Shown here piece after piece: positions 35,561 to 43,632 of a DNA stretch of 64,000 bases. The stretch is taken from assembly GCA_020634855.1 (NCBI GenBank), contig JACKAU010000020.1, positions 62,001 to 126,000 of the forward strand. Direction: 5' to 3'. Numbering within the stretch: position 1 is the stretch's first letter; the number at the start of each line of letters is the position of its first letter. This DNA comes from Anaerolineales bacterium (lineage in GTDB: Bacteria > Chloroflexota > Anaerolineae > 4572-78 > J111). A program made the translations under genes and the position numbers. The notes beneath the pieces were generated by a model. The model was given only the letters and a program-made list of their open reading frames with translations. It was not told the DNA's origin and ran no database searches.

Positions 35561-35924
35561 CAGGTAATTTCTGGATTTCTGACAACGGAATTTTGGTATC
35601 AAGCCAAACTTTTGGAGTAGCTTCTAAATCAAATGTATCGTAATTACCACTTTGGACGTACTTATAACCATCAGAAGCAAGAAATACTAGACCAACAACT
35701 CCTTCAGCTGCCTGGTAAGCTATTACGACATCACCTTCTCTCATTTCTTTTATACGTGCAAAGGAAACAGTTGAGCTTATCCAGTCTGGCCCACCCCATT
35801 TATAAGTTTCGCCTACTTTATTAGGAACTCTGAAAAAATCTTTCCAATGCCATTGTTTATTAGGATTGTTTTCGCTTGCTACGACCCACCAATAATTAAT
35901 CGCTTGGTTGGTTTTGCTTAGCAT
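35541..35924 (-). CDS. EVE-domain part of a frameshifted EVE-HNH gene
   Basis: About 127 residues from ATG 35924, with AGGG upstream. INYWWVVASENNPNKQWHW opens an EVE domain, and the REGDVVIAYQAAEGVVGLVFLAS stretch is typical of this PUA-like fold, which binds modified bases in DNA or RNA. It ends at IPLSEIQKLPDAKKEY, exactly where EVE-HNH proteins continue into KNIEFVRFHQG. Such fusions act like type IV restriction enzymes that recognise modified DNA. Confidence 0.82.
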   Translation of the reverse strand: MLSKTNQAINYWWVVASENNPNKQWHWKDFFRVPNKVGETYKWGGPDWISSTVSFARIKEMREGDVVIAYQAAEGVVGLVFLASDGYKYVQSGNYDTFDLEATPKVWLDTKIPLSEIQKLPDAKKEY

Positions 35925-36233
35925 AGTTCTACCCTGCTCACAAGTAATGATTCTTTTCTTCAATCAACGGTCAATAAAACTTATTGAATTGAGCATTTTA
36001 CATAAATTTCACTAAAGTGGAGAGTCCCGAAATGGATTGATATCGCCTCACTTGCGTTGGATAATCAAAAAGTGTGGTATAACCTTCACAAGCCAAGACT
36101 ATACAAAAACGCCCCACCAACAATTTTAAACGAAAACAGTTCCCCCAGTCAATCATTAGGAATGGATATTGCAAATCCCAAATATTACACCCCGCCCAAA
36201 CAAAAAAAGCCCTACCACACCAAACCACACCCT

Positions 36234-36416
36234 CTAGAGCCTCTTCCCAAAAATCGGCAATCCACAAAACCAACCCTCCTCCACCAAAAACGCAATCAAA
36301 CACGCCTCCGCCTCCCTCAAACGAATCTCGGCAAATTGCTGCCGCTCCACCCTAAAACCGCATCGCGCTGCACTTTGGTCGGTTAGCTGGAAAGGATAGC
36401 CGCCTAAGATGACCAT
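36234..36416 (-). CDS. Small ORF or gene fragment, unknown
   Basis: A 60-codon frame on the minus strand (start MVILGGYPFQLTDQSAARCG, middle FRVERQQFAEIRLREAEACL) has protein-like composition and a helical stretch. It lacks a recognisable family or a strong ribosome site. Overlapping frames in other phases have low-complexity products. It may be a remnant of a decayed gene or chance. Confidence 0.25.
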   Translation of the reverse strand: MVILGGYPFQLTDQSAARCGFRVERQQFAEIRLREAEACLIAFLVEEGWFCGLPIFGKRL

Positions 36417-36762
36417 TCCCCCGCTCGAAAATCGGAGATAAGGCCATGCGGAGCCAAAACAACGGGTGAAATCTATTTACCAAAGAAGCGTAGCAAGGTA
36501 TTTCGCTTCATTTTACGCCGATTCGCTGCCAAGTACGTCCATAGAACTCAAATTTGCTCCCGAAAATTGAAATAAGTCGCGTAAGATTGGAAGGTAGCGC
36601 AGCATTAAACCGTGGAAGCATAAAATTGCCCGGAATAATCGACAGAATTAACACGATTTACTGAATTATGACAAATAAAATCGTGATAATCTTGTAAATC
36701 CTGTCTAATTTTTCTTTACCACGATTGCGTGCAGAGCTACCGATTGGAATATGTCGCGTAAA

Positions 36763-36917
36763 ATTGGAAGACTTAAGCCAGAGTTTGAAGACTTAACTGA
36801 GAGTTTGAAGACTTAACTGAGAGTTTGAAGACTTAACTGAGAGTTTGAAGACTTAAGCCAGAGTTTGAAGACTTAACTCAGAATTTGAAGACTTAGCTCA
36901 GTGTTTGAAGACTTAAA
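36763..36917. repeat. 20-bp direct repeat array, eight units
   Basis: The core GAAGACTTA appears eight times at exact 20-bp steps (36767, 36787, 36807, 36827, 36847, 36867, 36887, 36907) within the unit GAGTTTGAAGACTTAACTGA. Variation lies at the unit ends (CTGA, GCCA, CTCA). The period is not a multiple of three and the units abut without spacers, so it is neither a coding repeat nor a CRISPR array. Confidence 0.9.
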
Positions 36918-37111
36918 ATTTTTTCGGATTCTATAAAAATTTCTGCGCTGATGGCTTTGCAATGCCGGACCCAAGATACGAAAGTGCTTTTTTTCTGGCC
37001 CAAAAATCAAATCTCAACAGCCTCTTTGCCGGTATTGTCCCATTTTGGTCACGAACCGGAAATTGCCGTATACTCACACCGCTCAAAATCAACGAACTTT
37101 CGGAGAATACT

Positions 37112-37879
37112 ATGGCTGACTCATTTCCTATTCTGGAATACGACCCCACCCCAGAAGCCATCATCGAACCTAAGCGGCTGCTCAAACCACTGGCTGGCAT
37201 GCCCGAACACGGCGTCATCTGCTTCTTTCAAGACGTCATCGACCACTTTCTCGCGGAAGGGCAGTTGACCCTGCTCAAAAACCTGCGCAGCGAGATGGGC
37301 CATCACCCGGTCTATGCTTTCAACTATGGCAACCAATCCGTGGCCCTGGTTCAACCGGGGATGGGCGCGCCCTTTGCCGCCGTGATCCTGGATGAAGTGA
37401 TCGCCCTGGGCTGCCGCAAGTTTATTGCCTGTGGCGGAGCCGGGGTGCTGGATCAGGATATTGCCTTGGGCCACTTGCTCATTCCCACCCGCGCCATCCG
37501 GGATGAGGGAACTTCCTATCATTACCTGCCCCCGGCTCGTGAAGTCGCCGCTCATCCGGCCGCCGTAACCGCCATTGAAACCGTTTTGCAGCAGCACCAG
37601 ATCGATTATCTGCTGACCAAAACCTGGACGACCGACGCCATTTTCCGCGAGACCCAACCCAAGGTCGCTCGGCGCCGAGCGGAAGGCTGCCTGGCCGTGG
37701 AAATGGAAGCCGCCGCCCTGTTTGCCATCGCCCAATTTCGAGGCGTACCCCTGGGCCAAATCCTCTACGGCGGCGACAATTTGGCCGGTGAGGTCTGGGA
37801 CAGCCGGGGCTGGCAAAAACACTGGACGGTCCGGGAGAAACTGGTCGCCCTGGCGGCTGAAGCCTGTCTGCTGTTATAA
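37112..37879 (+). CDS. Nucleoside phosphorylase (PNP/UDP family)
   Basis: A 255-residue protein from ATG 37112, preceded by CGGAG; a longer open frame reaches 36962. It belongs to the PNP_UDP_1 fold, which splits nucleosides with phosphate. Visible motifs are VQPGMGAPFAAVILDEVIALG, FIACGGAGVL, the specificity segment GTSYHYLPP, and CLAVEMEAAALFAIAQFRG near the nucleoside site. It resembles uridine phosphorylase-like members in size. It stands alone, with repeats on both sides. Confidence 0.9.
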   Translation: MADSFPILEYDPTPEAIIEPKRLLKPLAGMPEHGVICFFQDVIDHFLAEGQLTLLKNLRSEMGHHPVYAFNYGNQSVALVQPGMGAPFAAVILDEVIALGCRKFIACGGAGVLDQDIALGHLLIPTRAIRDEGTSYHYLPPAREVAAHPAAVTAIETVLQQHQIDYLLTKTWTTDAIFRETQPKVARRRAEGCLAVEMEAAALFAIAQFRGVPLGQILYGGDNLAGEVWDSRGWQKHWTVREKLVALAAEACLLL

Positions 37880-37904
37880 GCTCATCATGGCCCGCCGATC
37901 TACC

Positions 37905-37999
37905 TTCTACCTTATCCGTGAAAATCGGTATGATCCGTGTTATCTGTGTTCTATCATATCTCATCAGGTATTGAAATCGTGATCGACTGAAATTTGTTC
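37905..37999. repeat. Dispersed ~175-bp inverted-end element, partial copy
   Basis: This copy keeps the part reading ATCCGTG...ATGATCCGTGTTATCTGTG and the terminal TTGAAATCGTGATCGACTGA. It matches the right half of the element at 49964-50140 and, inverted, the element at 42576-42753. The left half is missing. Confidence 0.75.
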
Positions 38000-38118
38000 A
38001 TTATCAAATAGTTGGATTTAATTAATGAAGGCGCTATACTGGGGCATTAACTATCATTCAGATATCCACTCCTCGACGGCATAGTGGAGAATGGGACTAA
38101 AAACAAAGGAGTTGACCC

Positions 38119-39234
38119 ATGAGCAAAAAATTCAACTATGGCGTGTATGGCGTCGGCCGCATTGGCAGGGTACACGCCGCTATCGTGCAAGAACAGGGGC
38201 AGCGGATTGTCGCCATTGGTGACGATGTCCAAGCCGCGGTCGAGGTTGCTCAACAAGAACTCGATGCCGGTTCCGCGCCAACGTTTAATGACCCCGCCGA
38301 AATGGCCCGCACTATGGCCGGTGAAATCGACGCCATGATCATCGCCTCCCACACCAAGGATCACGCCCGGCATGCCCTGCCGTTTGTCCGGGCAAAGATT
38401 CCCATTTATCTGGAAAAACCCTTGACCGATGACCTGCGCGAAGCCTTTGAATTCGTGGAAGCCATCGGCCGCGATCCCCATCAAATTCAAATCGGTTTAC
38501 AACGTCGGTACGATCCGGCGCTGCTGCATACGAAAGAACTGCTCAAAGCCGGTTTAATCGGCGATATCCGTGAAATTCGCTGCATCCTGCGGGACCAGTT
38601 CCCCCCACCGCCAACGTACAGCAGTCGCGGCTTAATCATTGATATGGGCATCCACGTCGCCGATGAAGCCATTTTCTTCCTCGATGAGTTTCCCAACGAG
38701 GTCTGGGCCAGCGTCCATCACACCAAAGCCTACACCAGCCCCATTGACGAGGGCGGCGACACCGCCTTTGTCACGTTCACCACCCCCTCGAATGTATTGG
38801 GGCGCTTGGACCTCAGCCGTACCCATTCCTCCGGTTACAATAATGAGACCTACATCATCGGCACCACCGGCACCCTCCACACAGGCCGCTTTGCCGGTTA
38901 TCCCGGCCCCATCCATGTCGAGCTGTGGCAGCATGACGGGACAAAACACCCTGAATCGAAAACCTTTGAGATGACCTATTTACAAGGCGATTACCCGGAA
39001 TTTCTACCTCGATTTGACATCGCCTATCGCCAGGCCCACCAACAATTCCGCGACGATATCGACAGCGGCGCCGCCTTCGCCGTGACCCAGAATGAGGTCT
39101 TAGACGCCCAAGTCTTCGTCGAAGCCGCCCATCGCTCCGCCCAACAAAACGGCGCGCGCTACCGGTTGCAACGGTTCGATGATCTACCGGCCTATAAAAC
39201 CGCCTGTATCGTTAACGGCCTCTTGAATGATTAA
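38119..39234 (+). CDS. Gfo/Idh/MocA-family oxidoreductase
   Basis: A 371-residue NAD(P)-dependent dehydrogenase, related to inositol 2-dehydrogenases and other sugar or polyol dehydrogenases. The Rossmann motif YGVYGVGRIGRVHAAIV is at the N-terminus. The conserved EKP appears as IPIYLEKPLTDD near residue 100, and the C-terminal half has the alpha/beta domain with MGIHVADEAIFFLDE (Asp/His region). CAAAGGAG lies nine bases before the ATG. The substrate is not identifiable, and no sugar operon is adjacent. Confidence 0.92.
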   Translation: MSKKFNYGVYGVGRIGRVHAAIVQEQGQRIVAIGDDVQAAVEVAQQELDAGSAPTFNDPAEMARTMAGEIDAMIIASHTKDHARHALPFVRAKIPIYLEKPLTDDLREAFEFVEAIGRDPHQIQIGLQRRYDPALLHTKELLKAGLIGDIREIRCILRDQFPPPPTYSSRGLIIDMGIHVADEAIFFLDEFPNEVWASVHHTKAYTSPIDEGGDTAFVTFTTPSNVLGRLDLSRTHSSGYNNETYIIGTTGTLHTGRFAGYPGPIHVELWQHDGTKHPESKTFEMTYLQGDYPEFLPRFDIAYRQAHQQFRDDIDSGAAFAVTQNEVLDAQVFVEAAHRSAQQNGARYRLQRFDDLPAYKTACIVNGLLND

Positions 39235-39433
39235 CCTTGAAGGTTTTCATCGACATGGAATGAGGCTTTATTCCAGAGCCGGCCAACGCTTGCGCTAAGG
39301 TGCTGCCGAGCCAGCAAGACTGCTGGCATTATACAACGACTGTGCTGGCAAGACCCCCCTCAAAAACCGCAGCGGTAGGCAGTTGTCCTGAGCGATTTGT
39401 TGGGCGGGTTTTGAGGGAACGAAAACTAAAGCA

Positions 39434-40777
39434 TCAATTGTTTGTTGATAGACTTTCGCTAAAGGTAACTAAGGCCGGTTGAAAGGTTATCCAAATTGAA
39501 AACACCACAATCATTCCACCTGCCGAAACAAGCAGTAAGGTCAAATTCCAGGCTCCGACCGCCCCTGATATGGCTTGAGAGACGGGAATTAATCCGGCGC
39601 TGGCTAACATCAACAAACTCATCATTCGACCCAGCATGGTTTGGGGGGTCCGGGTTTGTATCCAGGTGAATAGGATAAGGGTGATATAACCGGTGCCCAG
39701 GCCAAGCAGCAGCATTAAGCCAAAATCTATCCAGGTTAAATTAATAAATCCCATTACCCCCATCGCTATCCCAAAAACAGCCAGCAAAGCAATCAGTAAA
39801 AGGCGTATTGTCCTGCCGGAGGGCCTGGGGAGCGCGCCGGCCAACAGAAAGCCCCCCAAATTACCACCGGCAAAGCCGGACATCAGCAGCCCGAATGCCA
39901 ACGCGCCTTCGGCTAACCGTTGATCGGCTAAAACCGGAACACCAACCAGAATTGGCCCGACAAACAAAAAGTTAACGGCGGCGATGACCAGAAATATCAA
40001 ACGTAACGCTTCGTCATTCCATAGGTATTTCAAGCCGGCGGCAATGGCAGCCCAGATATTTTCTTTATCGGGGACCTCTGTTGACGATGGCAGCTTTCCA
40101 CCACTACGCATCAGCCCCAGGACCACGGCTGAGACCGCAAACGTGGCGGCGTCAATGCCAAAGGCCAACCCGATCCCCAAAAACGATTGGGAGAATTGGC
40201 CGATTAAGACTCCTGCCACCACCGGCCCGATAAATCCAACCAATTGACCTACGCCCATGATAATTGAATTGCCGGCCTGCAGGTCTTTTTCTTTGACCAG
40301 CCTGGGTACAATGCTGTTTCCGGCGGGGACAGCAAAGCCGGCCACCAATCCAAACCCCAGGCCAAAGGCATATAGCATCCACATTTGGACAGCGCCGGTA
40401 AAAATAACAATGGTCATCAAGGTCGTCAACACAAAACGGACAATGTCTGAGGCCAGCATCACAATTCGCGGCGAAAAACGATCGGTAATGGCGCCGCCAA
40501 AAAGCATAAACAAGGCGCGGGGAATTCCTTCCAAGGCCAGCACAATACCCAGGGCTAACGGATCGCCGGTGAGTTGCAGAACCAACCAGGGCGTTGCAAT
40601 CAGGGCAAATTGATCGCCCAGTAATGAGGTTGAAACGCCAACAAACAATAATCGAAAATCTCGAAGTGATAGAACGTTAAGCACAGCATTTTCTTTAGGT
40701 TTAGGTTCTGTTTTTTGATAGTCGGCATCGACACTGAATTCGGTTTTTTGCATTTGTAAAGATTTCGTCGTTTCCAT
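39434..40777 (-). CDS. MFS transporter
   Basis: About 447 residues from ATG 40777, with AGG upstream; a start two codons earlier is possible. Around twelve hydrophobic segments are visible, for example LLFVGVSTSLLGDQFALIAT and GFALLMSGFAG-like runs. The MFS loop signature GAITDRFSPR is present. It resembles the drug or siderophore exporters of the EntS/MFS_3 type. It follows a CPBP protease and a TetR gene on the same strand after a hairpin, so export of a toxic compound under TetR control is plausible. Confidence 0.92.
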   Translation of the reverse strand: METTKSLQMQKTEFSVDADYQKTEPKPKENAVLNVLSLRDFRLLFVGVSTSLLGDQFALIATPWLVLQLTGDPLALGIVLALEGIPRALFMLFGGAITDRFSPRIVMLASDIVRFVLTTLMTIVIFTGAVQMWMLYAFGLGFGLVAGFAVPAGNSIVPRLVKEKDLQAGNSIIMGVGQLVGFIGPVVAGVLIGQFSQSFLGIGLAFGIDAATFAVSAVVLGLMRSGGKLPSSTEVPDKENIWAAIAAGLKYLWNDEALRLIFLVIAAVNFLFVGPILVGVPVLADQRLAEGALAFGLLMSGFAGGNLGGFLLAGALPRPSGRTIRLLLIALLAVFGIAMGVMGFINLTWIDFGLMLLLGLGTGYITLILFTWIQTRTPQTMLGRMMSLLMLASAGLIPVSQAISGAVGAWNLTLLLVSAGGMIVVFSIWITFQPALVTFSESLSTNN

Positions 40778-40791
40778 AATCATACCTGTTG

Positions 40792-40819
40792 TGTGGCACG
40801 GTCGAAAAACCGTGCCACA
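40792..40819 (-). terminator. Perfect 11-bp hairpin between CPBP and MFS genes
   Basis: TGTGGCACGGT and ACCGTGCCACA pair perfectly around a six-base loop. It lies between the CPBP stop and the MFS start, reading leftward. It may attenuate or separate transcription of the MFS gene. It has no strong T-run. Confidence 0.6.
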
Positions 40820-40871
40820 TTGTTATTTTCGTTAGTAAGAAGCTTTACCGATTAGGTTCAAGTCATCAAAA

Positions 40872-41744
40872 CTAGGGCAAGGATAGTACCTGGTGCGACT
40901 GCGCCGTCGGTTTAATGGCTTTATCAAGATGCTTTTTGGAGAAAAATAACTCTTTATCCATCACGATGATGCCAATGGCAACAACCGTAAGGACCCCTGT
41001 TTCAATACATTTTGTTGTCTGCGATATCGCCAGTAGCTCTTGCGAAATATTGATGATAAAGTGAAACAGAATAGCAGCTATAACACTTTTCTGGTTTTTA
41101 ATACAAACCCAGCTAATAATCACCCCCATAGGGATAATGCTGACAAAAAAGTTAACCGCAAACCAAATATTTTGGTTAAGAATTTCATACTGGTAGGAGT
41201 CTTTTACAAATATCAGTGGAAAATGCCATAGAGACCATAGGACACTGAAAACAATGGTGGCCGTAAAGTAGGTGTTGTACCGGCTCTCCAAACTGTCAAA
41301 GGCATAGCCTCGCCAGCCCAGCTCTTCAAAGGTTGCGGCCAGCAAAAGAAGAAGTAATACAGGGACAAACCCGGATGAAAAAGAGAATCCGTCCGCAAAT
41401 TGAAACTGCGAAACCGAACCCCCCAATGGAAGCGATAGACAAATAGACACCAGTACAGTGAGGGGCATGAGTAAAATAAACACGGGAAGCATTTTGGGCT
41501 GTATCAGTTTGAGATTGATAAGCCGGTTGACAAAATCTTTCTTTAAGTTCGAATTTTTAGATGTAAAAATCATTGCAACCGAGATAAGAAACGGCGCCAT
41601 CAATCCGGGTAGCATAAACAGGATGTATAGCCCTTCTTTATCCTCTTGAAAACTGACGTATGCCCCGGCAAACCAAAGGACGAACGTTGTCAAAAAGGTC
41701 ATAACAAAATAAAGCATGGGACGATATTGATAGCTCTTAATCAT
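40872..41744 (-). CDS. CPBP-family intramembrane glutamic protease
   Basis: A 290-residue membrane protein with about eight hydrophobic segments. The CPBP/CAAX-protease motifs are present: EELGWRGYAFDSLESRY (paired Glu and Arg), LWSLWHFPLIF (His) and ILFHFIINISQ (His). These proteins cleave prenylated or other membrane substrates, and several act in bacteriocin immunity. Its start overlaps the TetR gene end by eight bases, so both are made from one mRNA. Confidence 0.92.
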   Translation of the reverse strand: MIKSYQYRPMLYFVMTFLTTFVLWFAGAYVSFQEDKEGLYILFMLPGLMAPFLISVAMIFTSKNSNLKKDFVNRLINLKLIQPKMLPVFILLMPLTVLVSICLSLPLGGSVSQFQFADGFSFSSGFVPVLLLLLLAATFEELGWRGYAFDSLESRYNTYFTATIVFSVLWSLWHFPLIFVKDSYQYEILNQNIWFAVNFFVSIIPMGVIISWVCIKNQKSVIAAILFHFIINISQELLAISQTTKCIETGVLTVVAIGIIVMDKELFFSKKHLDKAIKPTAQSHQVLSLP

Positions 41745-42381
41745 TTTTGTCTCCTTCAGATACAGTGCTATTCATAAAATCGAATGTGCCAGGTTCGGCG
41801 CCAAGCGCTTTTTCTACAATTTCCTGCATCGCCAGACGTCTATCTATAATTTCCTGTTCGCTAAAGTTAAATAGCCCGCCATCCAGTAAAAATTGCCCCC
41901 CCGTTAGTAAGAACTGCATCGTTTCAAGGGGGTATCGGGTATTAAAGACATTTTCCTGATTTCCTTGCTCAACAATTTTGGCGAATATGGGTGATAATTT
42001 TAGGACCGTCTGAATGTTGGTGACCTCATGCAACTCCCTGTTAGCCGGTAAATGTAATTGTTCGATAACCTCTTTGGTATCTTCATCTCCGATGTGGCTG
42101 CCCGAGAGGAGTAACCGCATCTTGGTCAGGGCGTCCATTGACGCATCATTGGCAATCTGCTCCACCATTTGTACCAGTTGGTCCAACTGATACTCAACAA
42201 TCGCTTCAAGAACATCTTCTTTCGATTTGAAATAGTAGTAGTACGTCCCTTTAGCAACGCCCATTTCCTTAATAATGGCGTCAACCGGGGTGTTACTGAA
42301 GCCATTCTCTCTGAATAGTTTTTCTGCGGTTTTAATAATTTCAAGCCTTCGTTCTTCGGGTTTTTTGGTGATACGTGCCAT
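41737..42381 (-). CDS. TetR-family transcriptional regulator
   Basis: A 214-residue repressor from ATG 42381, with GGAGG eight bases upstream. The N-terminal DNA-binding region is IIKTAEKLFRENGFSNTPVD followed by AIIKEMGVAKGTYYYYFKSKED, the standard TetR helix-turn-helix with YYYF. The C-terminal ligand domain is unassigned. A palindrome in its own promoter (42414-42430) points to autoregulation, and the downstream CPBP and MFS genes are likely targets. Confidence 0.95.
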   Translation of the reverse strand: MARITKKPEERRLEIIKTAEKLFRENGFSNTPVDAIIKEMGVAKGTYYYYFKSKEDVLEAIVEYQLDQLVQMVEQIANDASMDALTKMRLLLSGSHIGDEDTKEVIEQLHLPANRELHEVTNIQTVLKLSPIFAKIVEQGNQENVFNTRYPLETMQFLLTGGQFLLDGGLFNFSEQEIIDRRLAMQEIVEKALGAEPGTFDFMNSTVSEGDKND

Positions 42382-42402
42382 ATTTCTTACCTCCATAAAT
42401 GC

Positions 42403-42431
42403 ATTATATCATATGACTGACCGTCAGTCAA
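42403..42431 (-). promoter_or_regulatory. Sigma-70-type promoter of the TetR operon
   Basis: On the minus strand TTGACT (42426-42431) and TATAAT (42403-42408) are separated by exactly 17 bases, a near-consensus promoter. It reads into the TetR gene with the start codon about 22 bases past the -10 box. Confidence 0.85.
42414..42430. promoter_or_regulatory. TetR-type operator palindrome
   Basis: TGACTGA, three bases, TCAGTCA form a perfect inverted repeat that covers the end of the -35 box and most of the spacer. Its form matches known TetR/AcrR-family operators. Repressor binding there would block RNA polymerase. Confidence 0.8.
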
Positions 42432-42575
42432 GTATGAATTTAAAAACTCATGTTATGTTGTGACTTTTACCATCAAGGGGTCTAAGTTGTCGTGAGGCTA
42501 TTTTTTCTCAGAATCTAAAAAGGGGAATAGTTGAAGAGCATTGGAGTCTATGGAACCGCGAAGATCCGTCAGAGA

Positions 42576-42753
42576 AATTTCAGTCGATCACGATTTCAAT
42601 ACCTGTTGAGATATGGTAGAACGCAGATGACGCGGATTATACAGATTTTCACGGATAAAGCTTGATTTAATTTAAGAAAACCCGTGTTTATCCGTACGAT
42701 CGGTACGATCTGCGTTCAATTTACCCGTTTTTATGTAAATCTGTGATCTACTG
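42576..42753. repeat. Dispersed ~175-bp inverted-end element, copy in inverted orientation
   Basis: Its ends are AATTTCAGTCGATCACGATT on the left and an inverted relative of it (GATTTACATAAA side, ATCTGTGATCTACTGAATTT) on the right, giving ~25-bp imperfect terminal inverted repeats. The middle contains the ACGCGGATTATACAGATTTT and CGTGTTTATCCGTACGATC strings. It is the inverted counterpart of 49964-50140. Confidence 0.8.
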
Positions 42754-42795
42754 AATTTGTTCTATAATGTGGCTTTCCCATGATGATGGGAGGGG

Positions 42796-43521
42796 CTACC
42801 GGCTGTCGGCGGTGATTTTTCCCCACACGCCGGTCCACTCCGGTATTCTGGCCCAGCCCTGATCACGGATAGTTTGGGCTAGCTGTGGGCCGAAGAAGAA
42901 TTCCGTTTTCGCCACGGCCTCGTCGATGCTGCTGAATTGGTAATCGGTGTGGATTTCTTGGCGGGTAAAGCCCATTGCGGTTTCAAGCCAGTGATAATAG
43001 TGGCCCAACCCTTCGGTTGGGGGAGACGGAGTCAGGCTGCCGGTCGAGAGCGTCTCCAGGATAATCAACGCGCCGCCCGGCGCGACCAGCCGCTGCATCT
43101 CCGCCAGCACTTGCTGCACTTCGCTACGCCACCGGTCGCCGTGCCAGCCGACCAGATGTCCAATCGCCCAGCCGGCGATGACCACATCGGCCCAGCCGTC
43201 GGGCAGCGGCAGCCGGCCCATATCGGCTTGCAGCAGCGACCATCGCCCGCCGCGCTGTTGCCGTTGGCGTTGATGTTCGGCTAGCATAGCCGCGTGCAAA
43301 TCGACGCCAATCAGCTCGCCGGCCTTGGATCCAAAAAGTAGAGGCAAGCGCCCGCTGCCTGTACCCAGGTCCAGAATGCGCTTGCCTCGTAAAGATGTGA
43401 TTTTCTCGATGGCCGGTAACAGATTGCCGTCCACATCCTCCGGCGCGATCATCCGGTGATAAGCGGCGGCCTGGGCCTTGTAAATGTCAATAAAGTGATC
43501 GGTGGGTTTGCTAACAGCCAT
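42796..43521 (-). CDS. Class I SAM-dependent methyltransferase
   Basis: A 241-residue protein starting at ATG 43521, with AGGAGG eight bases upstream. The SAM-binding motif I is ILDLGTGSGRLPLLFG, then the acidic residue in LIGVDLHAAML, and motif LLQADMGRLPLPDGWADVVI. The N-terminal HFIDIYKAQAAAYHRMIAPE resembles small-molecule methyltransferases of the Methyltransf_11 type. The substrate is unknown. The upstream space is filled with GACCGTCGG-type repeats. Confidence 0.9.
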   Translation of the reverse strand: MAVSKPTDHFIDIYKAQAAAYHRMIAPEDVDGNLLPAIEKITSLRGKRILDLGTGSGRLPLLFGSKAGELIGVDLHAAMLAEHQRQRQQRGGRWSLLQADMGRLPLPDGWADVVIAGWAIGHLVGWHGDRWRSEVQQVLAEMQRLVAPGGALIILETLSTGSLTPSPPTEGLGHYYHWLETAMGFTRQEIHTDYQFSSIDEAVAKTEFFFGPQLAQTIRDQGWARIPEWTGVWGKITADSR

Positions 43522-43544
43522 AGTCTCAACCTCCTGACCCCTGA

Positions 43545-43626
43545 CCACCGACGGTCGACCACCGAAAATCCACCCCGGTCACCGACCGTCGGCGGTCATC
43601 AGTCAGCGGTCGGCGGTCGGCCGCTG
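43545..43626. repeat. GACCGTCGG/CCGACGGTC microrepeats
   Basis: Several direct and inverted copies of ACCGACGGTC, ACCGACCGTCGGCGGTCA and GCGGTCGGCGGTCGGC lie between the methyltransferase and response regulator genes. They can form several alternative hairpins. The sequence after the MacA-like gene (49925-49955) is similar. Confidence 0.6.
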
Positions 43627-43632
43627 AGCCGG

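Larger units (their letters stand above)
35925..37111. other. Long intergenic region with repeats and decayed sequence
   Basis: Some 1.2 kb without a convincing gene, apart from the small frame at 36234-36416. The sequence TTGRAATAWGTCGCGTAARA occurs twice (36569-36594 and 36745-36770). The second copy leads directly into the 20-bp array at 36763-36917. The promoter of the nucleoside phosphorylase gene should lie near the right end. Confidence 0.45.

Noticed and set aside
36057..36386. Plus-strand frame of 109 codons
   Set aside because: The product is low-complexity and rich in Pro, Lys and Thr, without a ribosome site; it is read as chance in AT- and C-rich sequence.
36763..36917. CRISPR array
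   Set aside because: The 20-bp units abut directly with no unique spacers, and no cas gene is near.
37121..37822. Long minus-strand frame opposite the nucleoside phosphorylase
   Set aside because: It is a shadow of the well-supported plus-strand gene; its product has no family features and high Gly/Gln/Asp content from reverse codons.
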